Positions 24,887 through 37,347 of a DNA stretch of 64,000 nt are shown here, in pieces. A program made the position numbers and the translations under genes. The notes below the pieces were generated by a model, which saw nothing but the letters and a program-made list of their open reading frames with translations, made no database searches and was not told the origin of the DNA. The stretch's first letter is position 1; every line of letters starts with the position of its first letter. The DNA comes from Primulina eburnea. Lineage: Eukaryota > Streptophyta > Magnoliopsida > Lamiales > Gesneriaceae. Location of the stretch: positions 46,200-110,199 of the forward strand of contig NW_027331349.1 of assembly GCF_022965805.1 (NCBI RefSeq), read 5' to 3'.

Positions 24887-24994
24887 TATGGTTACGTTTT
24901 TGTGTAGCAAATACAAGATATTATGTTGAGATCGATTTCTAACCGCATGAGAACAAAATTTTTGCAACGATTCAAGGCATTTTCGGGGCTGTTT

Positions 24995-25100
24995 TTGGGC
25001 AGCTAGTTGCTGCCCATTTCGGGCAGCTTGGGCTGCCCGAGGGGCTGCCCGAAACGGGCAGCTAGGGCAGCCCAAGGGGCTGCCCGAACAGCCCCAACAT
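24995..25100 (+). repeat. Expanded GC-rich inverted repeats in the copia 2 leader
   Basis: Alternating GGGCAGC and GCTGCCC words, about ten in 100 nt, occupy the same leader position as 4574-4630 in copia 1 but with more copies. The RNA could form alternative stem-loops. Confidence 0.75.
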
Positions 25101-26680
25101 TTTAAATAAAAAAAAAATTTTGGGTAAGTTGGCCGGAATCCGGCGACGGAGCTCCGGCGACGGCGATGACGGCTAGGGTTTCCAAAAGTATTTTGGAATA
25201 TCAAAGTGTCATGGGCCTTGAGTTGTTGGGCCATGGGATGGCTAACATGTTTGTGATTTTAAATGGGCCAAAATGTTTTTGGTGAAAAATAAGTTTTTGG
25301 GCCCTTAAGTTTAAAATTACAAAAGTTGCAAATTTTTCTCATGAAATAAATAATTTAAGTTGGACTTTAATTATTTATAGTAAATGGTGATTTACAAGAA
25401 ATTCGGTTATAAATAAATTAATTTGAAAGTAGACAAAGGTGTTTGTATACTTTGTTAATTTAGTTTATAATCGTGGCGGTTAGTGATTGGATCAAGATAT
25501 ATAATATTGGATCAATTAATTATTGTGATAATTAATTGATGGTGTATGATATGTGATATTATGCATGAAGGATGATCAAAAGCCCAAGCCCAATTTGCTA
25601 GGTGTATGCTAGGATATTTGATGTTGAATGATTGTAATAATTATCAAATTTAAAGTGGGCTTGGTTTATGGCCCGTTCCCACCCCATGAGATGTATCCCT
25701 ATTTGCCATGGATATTTATTTGTAAATATTAGTATAGTGGGTGATCAAGATTGGAAGATGGTGGCCATGATGATTATGAAGATCGAAGACATGTAAATAT
25801 TGGAAGCTAATGTAATAGTTGCATTTGCATCCCGTGCATTTACCCTAGGATTGGACCTAGGCCCGTGTTTAGCTCACACGGTCCATTAGTATTGGGGCGA
25901 TTGATCATCCTTGTTTGTTTACTGTTTATAATATATGCATGATATGTTATAAATAATGAGTATGTGCGTTATTATTATGATAATAACAAAGTTGCATGAA
26001 TCCGGCAAACATACGATCAAACATGGCGAGCTTTTAAAATAAAATTAATGATGAGACCTTTCAAAACTAAAAATCCTCATTTTGAATAAGATTCAAAATT
26101 AATATCAAGCCCGAAAAGGGGAATTATAAAATTGGTTATAATTTCCTTGTCTTCCATCGACAATGGGTTCATGATGAACGCTACCCGTACTCGGGGCTCG
26201 GCTCATATTATTGGGGGGGCCCCTAGTGCCGGAAAGCTGTGACATCCATTGACATAGTGATGTGAACTACGTGGAACTCCCATGATTTCGGCTCATATTA
26301 TTGAGGGAACTCATGGCGACCGTCCATTAAGGTTCAATATCGATGGGTTAGGCTTGACACGTAAAGATGAACGACGTCATATTATTGGGTCCTAATCAAA
26401 CGTGAGACAAACGTTTACGTAGAGGGTTGCATTGTGATGCAATTGGAAACTACCTTTTAGGAATTGTGATTGGCTGATATTATTCGGGATCATAATTCGC
26501 TAATTGGACCTTACGTACCTACTGAGGAAAGGAGTTTCCCGTTTTCACTAGAGGGTAGTGAAAGATGTCAAAACAGTGGGAGCAAATATTTATGAAGTAA
26601 AAGTCCAAACTTCATATCTTACTAAATATTTAAAATAGTCATCAACATTTATCTGTTTTACTTTTCAGTACAAATCAACA

Positions 26681-27541
26681 ATGTCTTCGATGCGCAATTC
26701 GATATCTGTAATACTCGACAAACACATATTAACTGGACCTAATTACCTCACTTGGCTAAGAAATTTGAAAATAGTCTTGAATTCGGAAAGGGTAACATAT
26801 ACACTGACTCAGTCGCCCCCTGTTGAGGCTCCGACTGACTGCACTCCTGAGGAATTGCAGGCTTACAAGGAATGGTGTGACCATGACTTGATAGCCAGGT
26901 GTTATATGCTGACTTCTATGAACGATGAGCTGCAGAGGCGTTTTGAGGGTGCAAAGAATGCTGCTGACATTCATTTGCACCTCAAAGAGCTCTTTGGTGA
27001 GCAAACGCGTCCTCTCAGGCATGCTACCGTCAAGGAGCTGATCACTTTGCGCATGCGAGATGGGGCCTCGGTCCATGAGCATGGCCTAAAAGTGATCGGG
27101 CTCGTGGACAAGCTCGTTGGCATGGATTTGATCTTGCCTTCGGAGTTGACCACCGACGTGTTGCTGTTATCATTGCCTAGCTCATTTGATCCTTTTGTGG
27201 TGAACTTCAACATAAACAAGATGGAACCAACCCTTGAGGAGTTGGTAAACATGCTTGTTACGTTTGAATCCACCATCAAGAAAGAGAAGTTGGTTCTTTA
27301 TGTGGGTTCTTCATCTGGTACGAAGATTGATTCACATGGGAATGGAAAGAAGCGTTCTTTCCAACGTCCCAAGAAGAACGTGCCCTTGTTGAGGCAATCT
27401 CCGAATCCCGTTGTGGCAGCCACACCAGTTAGGGCTGACAAGACTACTGATGTTTGTCATCACTGCAAGATGCCTGGACATTGGAGGCGAAATTGCAAGG
27501 AATATCTGGCCCAGAAGTGTTCTGGAAACGGTATGTTCTGA
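26681..27541 (+). CDS. copia 2 GAG protein (286 aa)
   Basis: An intact gag ORF with the same length and start context as 6219-7079. It differs from copia 1 by a modest number of substitutions and has no indels. The copia gag domain spans about residues 10-200 (LTGPNYLTWLRNLKIVL). The CCHC knuckle is CHHCKMPGHWRRNC at about 259-272, with all four zinc ligands kept. The frame ends TGA here and TAA in copia 1 at the same point, followed by remnants of the former continuation in another frame. Keeping gag open while pol decays in both copies fits selection on gag, or recent descent from a gag-only master. Confidence 0.92.
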   Translation: MSSMRNSISVILDKHILTGPNYLTWLRNLKIVLNSERVTYTLTQSPPVEAPTDCTPEELQAYKEWCDHDLIARCYMLTSMNDELQRRFEGAKNAADIHLHLKELFGEQTRPLRHATVKELITLRMRDGASVHEHGLKVIGLVDKLVGMDLILPSELTTDVLLLSLPSSFDPFVVNFNINKMEPTLEELVNMLVTFESTIKKEKLVLYVGSSSGTKIDSHGNGKKRSFQRPKKNVPLLRQSPNPVVAATPVRADKTTDVCHHCKMPGHWRRNCKEYLAQKCSGNGMF

Positions 27542-29912
27542 ATTTAAGTAAACATTTCAATTAACTCTACTTCTTGGGTATTAGATACCGGTTGTGATTC
27601 ACATCTCTGTAATGGGTTACAGGTGATGGGAAGAAGTAGAATGCTTAAGGAAGGTGTGACCTTCTAGAGGATGGGCAATGGAGCAAGAGTTGCTGCCAAG
27701 GCTATTGAATATGTTTACTTATTATTGAACAAAAGTTTAAGTTAATTTTATGAGATGTTTTGTTTGTACCTAATTTTGTAAAAAACATTGTTTCCATTTC
27801 TATGGTGATAAAGATGGATATTCTTGTTTATTTTGCAAAGGTGTTTGCAACATTTACATGAATGAATGTTTGATTGGTACTAATGAACTTGAAAACGATC
27901 TCTATAACTTAAATTAAAAGATATTCCACTAAATGTCCATTAAAAGGCACACACCATATGAGATATGGATGGGTAAGCCTCGTAAGTATTCTTATTTTAG
28001 AATATGGGGGTACCCTGCTTATGAAGCAGGTAGTGGGAGATAAATTGGATAGTTGATCCATTTTATATTACTTTGTGGGATATCCAAGGAATTAAGTTGG
28101 ATATCATTTCTATCATCCCAAAGAAACAAAGGTGTTTGTTTCTAGGAATGCAACCTTTTTGGAAAAGGAATTTTCTATTGGATAGAAAAGGGGAAATGAT
28201 AGAACTCGAAGAGGTTCGAGAGAAACCCACAATTATAGAACCCACACCCGAAGAGCCAAGAGAGGAGATACAAGCTCCTAGAAGATCCGAGAGAGTCTCG
28301 AGACCACCTATGAGGTATGGTCTGCTTCTTGAAGAGAGCCATGATGAGCCTACCCATGGATGTGATCCAAGGACCTTCAAGGAAGCGTTATCTGATGCCG
28401 ATTCATCCAAGTGGCTTGAAGCAATGGAATCTGAGATGAATTCCATGCATTCGAACCAAGTGTAGGATCTTGTGGATCCACCTGAGGGAACTGTTCCCAT
28501 AGGGACTTGGGGCGGATGGGAAGGTATTGACCTTCAAGGCGCGATTGGTGGCAAAAAGATGTACTCAAAGACAAGGAGTTGACTTTGAGGAAGCCTTTTC
28601 CCAGTCACAATGTTCAAGTCCATAAGGATTTTGCTAGCCATAGCTGCATGGTATGACTGTGAGATATGGCAGATGGATGACAAGACAAACTTTCTTAATG
28701 GGGATTTTAAGAAAGTTATTTACATGTCTTAACCTGAAGGGTTTACATCTATCGGAAGTGAGCATATGGTATGCAAACTTCAGAGATCTATTTATGGTCT
28801 AAAGAAGGCATCAAGGAGTTGGAACCTTAGATTCGATAGTACAATCAAAGAGTTTGATTTATAAGAATCCTGAGGGACCCTGTGTGTATAAGAAGGTCAG
28901 TGGGAGTGTTGAGACATTCCTGGTGTTGTATATTGATGACATTCTACTCATTGGGAATGATGTAGGAATGTTGCAATCAACGAAGATATTGTTAGCGAGT
29001 AAGTTCTCGATGCAGGACTTGGGTGAAGCATCTTTTGTATTGGGAATACAGATCTATAGAGATAGATCGAGAAGATTGCTTAGTCTCACCCAGTCCACAT
29101 ACATTGATACCATCGTGAAGCCGTTCTCGATGGATGAGTCCAAGGGAGGACACCTACCAATGTGTCATGGCGTGTCCCTATCCAAGTCTGTCTTCCAAGA
29201 CTGATGCAGAGATAGTGGCGATGACACGCATTCCGTATGCTTCGGAAATTGGTAGCATCATGTATGGGATGATATCTACACGTCTTGGCGTGGCTTTCGC
29301 ACTAAGTGTAGTGAGTAGATATCAATCGAACCCTGGTCTTTCACACTGGAAAGCTGTGAAAGACATCCTCAAGTAGTTGAGAAGGACCAATAAATTGTTC
29401 TTGGTCTATGGGGTGGAGAACTAAAATTGGAAGGCTATACCGACTCTAGCTTCCAAAGCGATATCGATGACTCGAAGTCAACATCTGGTTTTGTATTCAT
29501 GCTCTATGGTGCTGCTGTCTCTTGGAAGAGTTCCAAGCGAGACAATATCACGGATTCCAGCACAGAGGCCGAATACATTGCTGCATCAGATGCAGCAAGG
29601 GAGGGTGTTTGGATAAGGAATTTCGTCCAAGAGTTGGGCGTCATTCCTAATGGAGTTGCTCCTGTCCCGGTGTTGTGTGACAACACGGGAGCTTTAGCTC
29701 AAGCAAAGGAACCAAGGTCTCATCAGAAATCTAAACTAGTATTGAGAAAGTACCACATCCTCGGAGAGATTGTGGAAAGAAGAGTAGTGTCTATTGACAA
29801 AGTCGGCTCCGCAGATTATGTTGTTGATCCACTAGCTAAGCCTTTACCTGGACCATTATTCGACAAGCATCGCGAATCAATGGGTTTTATGCATATGGGT
29901 AGTTGGCTCTAG
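27542..29912 (+). pseudogene. copia 2 pol remnant
   Basis: Protease start LDTGCDSHLCNG is at about 7 codons into the segment around 27580-27620. An in-frame TAG follows at about 27665. The linker piece is at 28073-28465 (RPPMRYGLLLEESHDEP), reverse transcriptase with YIDDILLIGND near 28928-28960, and RNase H at 29427-29912 ([29 protein letters not shown]). The integrase core is missing, as in copia 1. Frames change several times and stops separate the domains. RT and RNase H pieces are slightly better kept than in copia 1, but no functional polyprotein is possible. Confidence 0.88.
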
Positions 29913-29914
29913 TG

Positions 29915-29926
29915 CAAGTGGGAGAT
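29915..29926 (+). other. Polypurine tract of copia 2
   Basis: The purine-rich run AAGTGGGAGAT directly precedes the right LTR, as in copia 1. Confidence 0.75.
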
Positions 29927-32078
29927 TGTTAGAGTAGGTGCCCGTCGAGCCAAGTGTTGGCCGAGTGTTCACAATGAAACTCTATGTATAAGCAGTCTTT
30001 ATTTTAATAATATTTGAAATTATTATTTTGGCAAATCTTTATCTGTATACCCATGCTAGCTGCATAGATAAAGCCCTTGAATATACAAATAGTAGAAAGA
30101 ATATGAGATGCTCATATGATGAGTATCATGAAACTCATATTTGTAATACTGTATATTCTAAACGGTTCCTAGTCGATTCAGCCGCCACTAAGAAGGATAT
30201 AGGCCGCTCGAGTTAGAGACTAGTATCTGCGATGTGAGTACCATGTTTCATTGGTAGGGGACATTGTGATGTCCGAACATGCAGATAGGTGCTCCTTGTA
30301 GAGTGCACTGAACAACCCTCCATAAAAGGACTTTCCAAGTGGTTCTCACTTATCGAGTGGAAAAGTCCTGGTTTATGGTTGTACAGAATTAGTCCTTATG
30401 ACCCGGGACAACATTGAGACTCTATGTGCTAGCGTTTCACTTTGACTTGTTTACCGACTCTTATGGGGTCATTAGGTGGCAAGGTTGGGTGTTACGGCGA
30501 AACATATAGGAGTCGATGCATTGTAGTCGGGGATTCACCGCTTACCTACGGGTATGGATATCCTATGTGTTTTTCATGTATATGTGGGTTGAAATCTCTG
30601 ATCAGAGTATGGTGGTAATTATGAAAGGGGTTTCATAGATTACACCATCGATGCAACTACGACATGACACATAGTATCGATTCATTGACAACTCTCGATA
30701 AACCAATGGTTGTCGAATCGATCGGGATATATGAGTTGAAGGGACCGTACTGTACGCTAACCATAATTGAATGGTTCTTGCAGGCACTATCATTTGATAC
30801 CTAGGGAATCATGTAAGCGATGCTGCTAGGCGTTTAACATGATTGGTTGGGTACTATCAGACTTGAGTTCTGACGTTCTTGTTATCAAGGTGTTGATAAG
30901 TAAGAATGGGGCAATTGGGGTATGCTCGCATAAGGACATGTTTAGTCCGAATCACATGGAGATGTGAACCCACGGCTAGTCGTATCAATGAACCATTGAG
31001 GGCCACACAAGTGCTAGCTTTCTAGATCCCGTTGAGAAGTAAAAATAGTTCAATGTGTTGAACGGCTTATAAAGGAGTTTATAAGCGTAGGGAAAATTAG
31101 AAGTATGACTTCTATAAAGGAGAAAATAGTTCAATGCGTTGAACGACTTATAAATGAGTTTATAAGTGTAAAGAAAAATAGAAGTATGACTTCTATGAGA
31201 GAAATGTAAATTTTAATTTAAGGAAGTGTTCCTAAATTAAAATTGGCCAAGTGAATAATGTAATTGAAAATTGTGATTTTCATAAACATTATTATGGACT
31301 AAATTAAATTAATTCAAGTGTTGAATTAATTAAACACTAGTGGACCTAGTAGAGTCCAAATAATTAAATTAATCCAAGTGTTGAATTAATTAAATAATAT
31401 TGAGTCTTGAAGAGCTCAATTAAAATAATTATTTAACTAGTGTGACTTGAGTAAATTCAAGTAATGTTTAATTAGTCTCAAATGTGTTTGAGATAATTAA
31501 ATTTAGTCCATGGTTTTTAATTTGATTAAAAACCATATAATATGCATGCATGGGAGGTGAAAGGTTGGGAGACTACTTTTTGAGTTTTCAAGGCATGGCA
31601 TGCAACTTTTTGGGACAACTTTTTCCACTACCAAGACAAGTCTCCCCTCCCTCATTCTTGCATCCTCATGGCCGAAATTCCTCCCCTTTCTCTCTCAAGT
31701 TTTCTCTCATTTTTCTTCTTCAATTGTTGAGGAGAAAATATACACTTCTCTTTGAAAAATCTTCATATTTTTCTAGTGCAAAATATGAAGGGTTCTAGCT
31801 AGTTGGTGGTGGGCCTAATTTGAAGGAAAGATTCAAGATCTTGGAGAGCTTGTAGATCTTCATGCCATTCAAGAGCTTTGTTGCTTGACAACAAAGTTGG
31901 AGCCATCATCAACCTCAAGAGGTTGATAGGTAATATCTTCTAAAACACCCTATGTATGACATTTTGGTGTTTATTGTATTTGTTGCACAAAACATTGTGG
32001 TGGCCGAATTTTTGTATGAAAAATTAAAAATTTTTAACTTCCGTTGCGCTTCCGGTCACCGTAACCGATCCCCTTTCA
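29927..32078 (+). repeat. Right LTR of copia 2 (2,152 bp)
   Basis: TG at 29927, CA at 32077-32078. The first ~506 bp are almost identical to the copia 1 LTR (two differences seen). After GAGACTCTATGTGCTAG (ends 30432) divergence rises sharply. The rest includes an ~87-bp tandem duplication at about 31035-31200 that copia 1 lacks. Confidence 0.92.
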
Positions 32079-32419
32079 TCTAGTCGCGATGTAAAATTCT
32101 TGGGTTACTTTTGGAAGACTTTATGGGCTAAACTTGGAACAAAATTGTTGTTTTCTACTACTTGTCATCCTCAAACGGATTGACAAACTGAAGTTGTCAA
32201 TAGAACTTTGGGAACACTTTTGCGTGCCATTCTTAAAAATAACTTGGATTGAAATTTCTATTGACTTTATTTTGGGGTTGCCTAGTACTAAGAAGGGGAG
32301 GGATTCTATTTTTGTTGTAGTGGATAGATTCTCTAAGATGGCACATTTTATAGCTTGTCAAAAAACCGATGATGCTTCAAACATTGCGGATTTGTTCTTT
32401 AGAGAAGTCGTTACATTGC

Positions 32420-35400
32420 ATGGAATGCCTAAGACTATTGTTTCTGGTCGCGATGTTAAATTCTTGAGTTACTTTTGGAAAACTTTATGGGCTAAACTTG
32501 GCACAAAATTTTTGTTTTCTACTACTTGTCATCCTCAAACGGATTGACAAACTGAAGTTGTCAATAGAACTTTGGGAACACTTTTGCGTGCTATTATTCA
32601 AAAAAACTTGGATTGAAATTTCTATGGACTTTATTTTGTAGTTGCCTAGGACTAAGAAGGGGAGAGATTCTATTTTTGTTGTTGTGGATAGATTCTCTAA
32701 GATGGCACATTTTATAGCTTGTCATAAAACCGATGATGCTTCAAACATTGCGGATTTGTTCTTTAGAGAAGTCGTTATGTTGCATGGCATGCCTAGGACT
32801 ATTGTTTCTGGTCGCGATGTAAAATTCTTGGGTTACTTTTGGAAGACTTTATGGGCTAAACTTGGAACAAAATTGTTGTTTTCTACTACTTGTCATCCTC
32901 AAACGGATGGACAAACTGAAGTTGTCAATAGAACTTTGGGAACACTTTTGCGTGCCATTCTTCAAAAGAACTTGGATTGACATTTCTATTGACTTTATTT
33001 TGGGGTTGCCTAGTACTAAGAAGGGGAGGGATTCTATTTTTGTTGTAGTGAATAGATTCTCTAAGGTGGCACATTTTATAGCTTGTCATAAAACCGATGA
33101 TGCTTCAAACATTGCGGATTTGTTCTTTAGAGAAGTCGTTACGTTGCATGGAATGTCTAGGACTATTGTTTCTGGTCGCGATGTTAAATTCTTGAGTTAC
33201 TTTTGGAAGACTTTATGGGCTAAACTTGGCACAAAATTTTTGTTTTCTACTTCTTGTCATCGTCAAACGGATGGACAAACTGAAGTTGTCAATAAAACTT
33301 TGGGAACACTTTTGCGTGCCATTCTTAAAAAGAACTTGGATTGAAATTTCTATTGACTTTATTTTGGGGTTGCCTAGGACTAAGAAGAGGAGGGATTCTA
33401 TTTTTGTTGTTGTGGATAGATTCTCTAAGATGGCACATTTTATAGCTTGTCATAAAACCGATGATGCTTCAAACATTGCGGATTTGTTCTTTAGAGAAGT
33501 CGTTATGTTGCATGGCATGCCTAGGACTATTGTTTCTGGTCGCGATGTAAAATTCTTGAGTTACTTTTGGAAGACTTTATGGGCTAAACTTGGCACAAAA
33601 TTGTTGTTTTTTACTACTTGTCATCCTCAAACGGATGGACAAACTGAAGTTGTCAATAGAACTTTGGTAACACTTTTGCGTGCCATTCTTAAAAAGAACT
33701 TGGATTGAAATTTCTATTGACTTTATTTTGGGGTTGCCTAGTACTAAGAAGGGGAGTGATTCTATTTTTGTTGTAGTGGATAGATTCTCTAAGATGGCAC
33801 ATTTTATAGCTTGTCAAAAAACCGATGATGCTTCAAACATTGCGGATTTGTTCTTTAGAGAAGTCGTTACGTTGCATGGAATGCCTAAGACTATTGTTTC
33901 TGGTCGCGATGTTAAATTCTTGAGTTACTTTTGGAAAACTTTATGGGCTAAACTTGGCACAAAATTTTTGTTTTCTACTACTTGTCATCCTCAAACGGAT
34001 GGACAAACTGAAGTTGTCAATAGAACTTTGGGAACAGTTTTGCGTGCTATTATTCAAAAAAACTTGGATTGAAATTTCTATGGACTTTATTTTGTCGTTG
34101 CCTAGGACTAAGAAGGGGAGAGATTCTATTTTTGTTGTTGTGGATAGATTCTCTAAGATGGCACATTTTATAGCTTGTCATAAAACCGATGATGCTTCAA
34201 ACATTGCGGATTTGTTCTTTAGAGAAGTCGTTATGTTGCATGGCATGCCTAGGACTATTATTTCTGGTCGCGATGTAAAATTCTTGAGTTACTTTTGGAA
34301 GACTTTATAGGCTAAACTTGGCACAAAATTTTTGTTTTCTACTACTTGTCATCGTCAAACGGATGGATAAACTGAAGTTGTCAATAGAACTTTGGGAACA
34401 CTTTTGCGTGCCATTCTTAAAAAGAACTTGGATTGACATTTCTATTGACTTTATTTTGGGGTTGCCTAGTACTAAGAAGGGGAGGGATTCTATTTTTGTT
34501 GTAGTGAATAGATTCTCTAAGGTGGCACATTTTATAGCTTGTCATAAAACCGATGATGCTTCAAACATTGCGGATTTGTTCTTTAGAGAAGTCGTTACGT
34601 TGCATGGAATGTCTAGGACTATTGTTTCTGGTCGCGATGTTAAATTCTTGAGTTACTTTTGGAAGACTTTATGGGCTAAACTTGGCACAAAATTTTTGTT
34701 TTCTACTTCTTGTCATCGTCAAACGGATGGACAAACTGAAGTTGTCAATAAAACTTTGGGAACACTTTTGCGTGCCATTCTTAAAAAGAACTTGGATTGA
34801 AATTTCTATTGACTTTATTTTGGGGTTGCCTAGGACTAAGAAGAGGAGGGATTCTATTTTTGTTGTTGTGGATAGATTCTCTAAGATGGCACATTTTATA
34901 GCTTGTCATAAAACCGATGATGCTTCAAACATTGCGGATTTGTTCTTTAGAGAAGTCGTTATGTTGCATGGCATGCCTAGGACTATTGTTTCTGGTCGCG
35001 ATGTAAAATTCTTGAGTTACTTTTGGAAGACTTTATGGGCTAAACTTGGCACAAAATTGTTGTTTTCTACTACTTGTCATCCTCAAACGGATGGACAAAC
35101 TGAAGTTGTCAATAGAACTTTGGTAACACTTTTGCGTGCCATTCTTAAAAAGAACTTGGATTGAAATTTCTATTGACTTTATTTTGGGGTTGCCTAGTAC
35201 TAAGAAGGGGAGTGATTCTATTTTTGTTGTAGTGGATAGATTCTCTAAGATGGCACATTTTATAGCTTGTCAAAAAACCGATGATGCTTCAAACATTGCG
35301 GATTTGTTCTTTAGAGAAGTCGTTACGTTGCATGGAATGCCTAAGACTATTGTTTCTGGTCGCGATGTTAAATTCTTGAGTTACTTTTGGAAAACTTTAT

Positions 35401-37347
35401 GGGCTAAACTTGGCACAAAATTTTTGTTTTCTACTACTTGTCATCCTCAAACGGATTGACAAACTGAAGTTGTCAATAGAACTTTGGGAACACTTTTGCG
35501 TGCTATTATTCAAAAAAACTTGGATTGAAATTTCTATGGACTTTATTTTGTAGTTGCCTAGGACTAAGAAGGGGAGAGATTCTATTTTTGTTGTTGTGGA
35601 TAGATTCTCTAAGATGGCACATTTTATAGCTTGTCATAAAACCGATGATGCTTCAAACATTGCGGATTTGTTCTTTAGAGAAGTCGTTATGTTGCATGGC
35701 ATGCCTAGGACTATTGTTTCTGGTCGCGATGTAAAATTCTTGGGTTACTTTTGGAAGACTTTATGGGCTAAACTTGGAACAAAATTGTTGTTTTCTACTA
35801 CTTGTCATCCTCAAACGGATGGACAAACTGAAGTTGTCAATAGAACTTTGGGAACACTTTTGCGTGCCATTCTTCAAAAGAACTTGGATTGACATTTCTA
35901 TTGACTTTATTTTGGGGTTGCCTAGTACTAAGAAGGGGAGGGATTCTATTTTTGTTGTAGTGAATAGATTCTCTAAGGTGGCACATTTTATAGCTTGTCA
36001 TAAAACCGATGATGCTTCAAACATTGCGGATTTGTTCTTTAGAGAAGTCGTTACGTTGCATGGAATGTCTAGGACTATTGTTTCTGGTCGCGATGTTAAA
36101 TTCTTGAGTTACTTTTGGAAGACTTTATGGGCTAAACTTGGCACAAAATTTTTGTTTTCTACTTCTTGTCATCGTCAAACGGATGGACAAACTGAAGTTG
36201 TCAATAAAACTTTGGGAACACTTTTGCGTGCCATTCTTAAAAAGAACTTGGATTGAAATTTCTATTGACTTTATTTTGGGGTTGCCTAGGACTAAGAAGA
36301 GGAGGGATTCTATTTTTGTTGTTGTGGATAGATTCTCTAAGATGGCACATTTTATAGCTTGTCATAAAACCGATGATGCTTCAAACATTGCGGATTTGTT
36401 CTTTAGAGAAGTCGTTATGTTGCATGGCATGCCTAGGACTATTGTTTCTGGTCGCGATGTAAAATTCTTGAGTTACTTTTGGAAGACTTTATGGGCTAAA
36501 CTTGGCACAAAATTGTTGTTTTTTACTACTTGTCATCCTCAAACGGATGGACAAACTGAAGTTGTCAATAGAACTTTGGTAACACTTTTGCGTGCCATTC
36601 TTAAAAAGAACTTGGATTGAAATTTCTATTGACTTTATTTTGGGGTTGCCTAGTACTAAGAAGGGGAGTGATTCTATTTTTGTTGTAGTGGATAGATTCT
36701 CTAAGATGGCACATTTTATAGCTTGTCAAAAAACCGATGATGCTTCAAACATTGCGGATTTGTTCTTTAGAGAAGTCGTTACGTTGCATGGAATGCCTAA
36801 GACTATTGTTTCTGGTCGCGATGTTAAATTCTTGAGTTACTTTTGGAAAACTTTATGGGCTAAACTTGGCACAAAATTTTTGTTTTCTACTACTTGTCAT
36901 CCTCAAACGGATGGACAAACTGAAGTTGTCAATAGAACTTTGGGAACAGTTTTGCGTGCTATTATTCAAAAAAACTTGGATTGAAATTTCTATGGACTTT
37001 ATTTTGTCGTTGCCTAGGACTAAGAAGGGGAGAGATTCTATTTTTGTTGTTGTGGATAGATTCTCTAAGATGGCACATTTTATAGCTTGTCATAAAACCG
37101 ATGATGCTTCAAACATTGCGGATTTGTTCTTTAGAGAAGTCGTTATGTTGCATGGCATGCCTAGGACTATTATTTCTGGTCGCGATGTAAAATTCTTGAG
37201 TTACTTTTGGAAGACTTTATAGGCTAAACTTGGCACAAAATTTTTGTTTTCTACTACTTGTCATCGTCAAACGGATGGATAAACTGAAGTTGTCAATAGA
37301 ACTTTGGGAACACTTTTGCGTGCCATTCTTAAAAAGAACTTGGATTG
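32420..37347 (+). repeat. Higher-order repeat of 2,912 bp (8 units) in the integrase array
   Basis: 32420-34435 and 35332-37347 match unit for unit at an offset of 2,912 nt, including private variants. These are a TTTT change in FFTTCHPQ, a stop created in ATGGATAAACTG, and TTATAGGCT. A 4-unit offset (1,456 nt) also links some units, for example the GSDSIF variant at 33680 and 35136. This indicates recent block duplications on top of older unit amplification. Confidence 0.85.
32862..33344 (+). pseudogene. Representative array ORF: integrase core (160 aa), repeated every 364 nt
   Basis: About 40 N-terminal residues are out-of-frame reading of the previous unit ([27 protein letters not shown]). 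They are followed by the true integrase core of about 121 residues ending [13 protein letters not shown]. Because 364 is 3 x 121 + 1, each unit shifts frame. Neighbouring ORFs therefore overlap by 119 nt and no ORF runs through. Equivalent ORFs end at 33708, 34072, 34800, 35164, 35892, 36256, 36620, 36984, 37712, 38076, 38440 and 38804. The core lacks the N-terminal zinc domain and the C-terminal domain of a working integrase. I regard these as satellite-like remnants, not genes. Confidence 0.85.

Larger units (their letters stand above)
23212..32078 (+). mobile_element. Ty1/copia retrotransposon, copia 2 (left LTR truncated)
   Basis: Second member of the copia 1 family: partial left LTR to 24872, leader, open gag (26681-27541), decayed pol and a complete right LTR (29927-32078). 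Pol shares the missing integrase core with copia 1. The left side begins abruptly at 23211 in mid-LTR, where the noisy block ends, so the first ~490 bp of the LTR and the left flank are missing. On the right it is joined to an integrase-array unit (TCTAGTCGCGATG against the unit's TCTGGTCGCGATG), so it inserted into the array. Confidence 0.9.
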
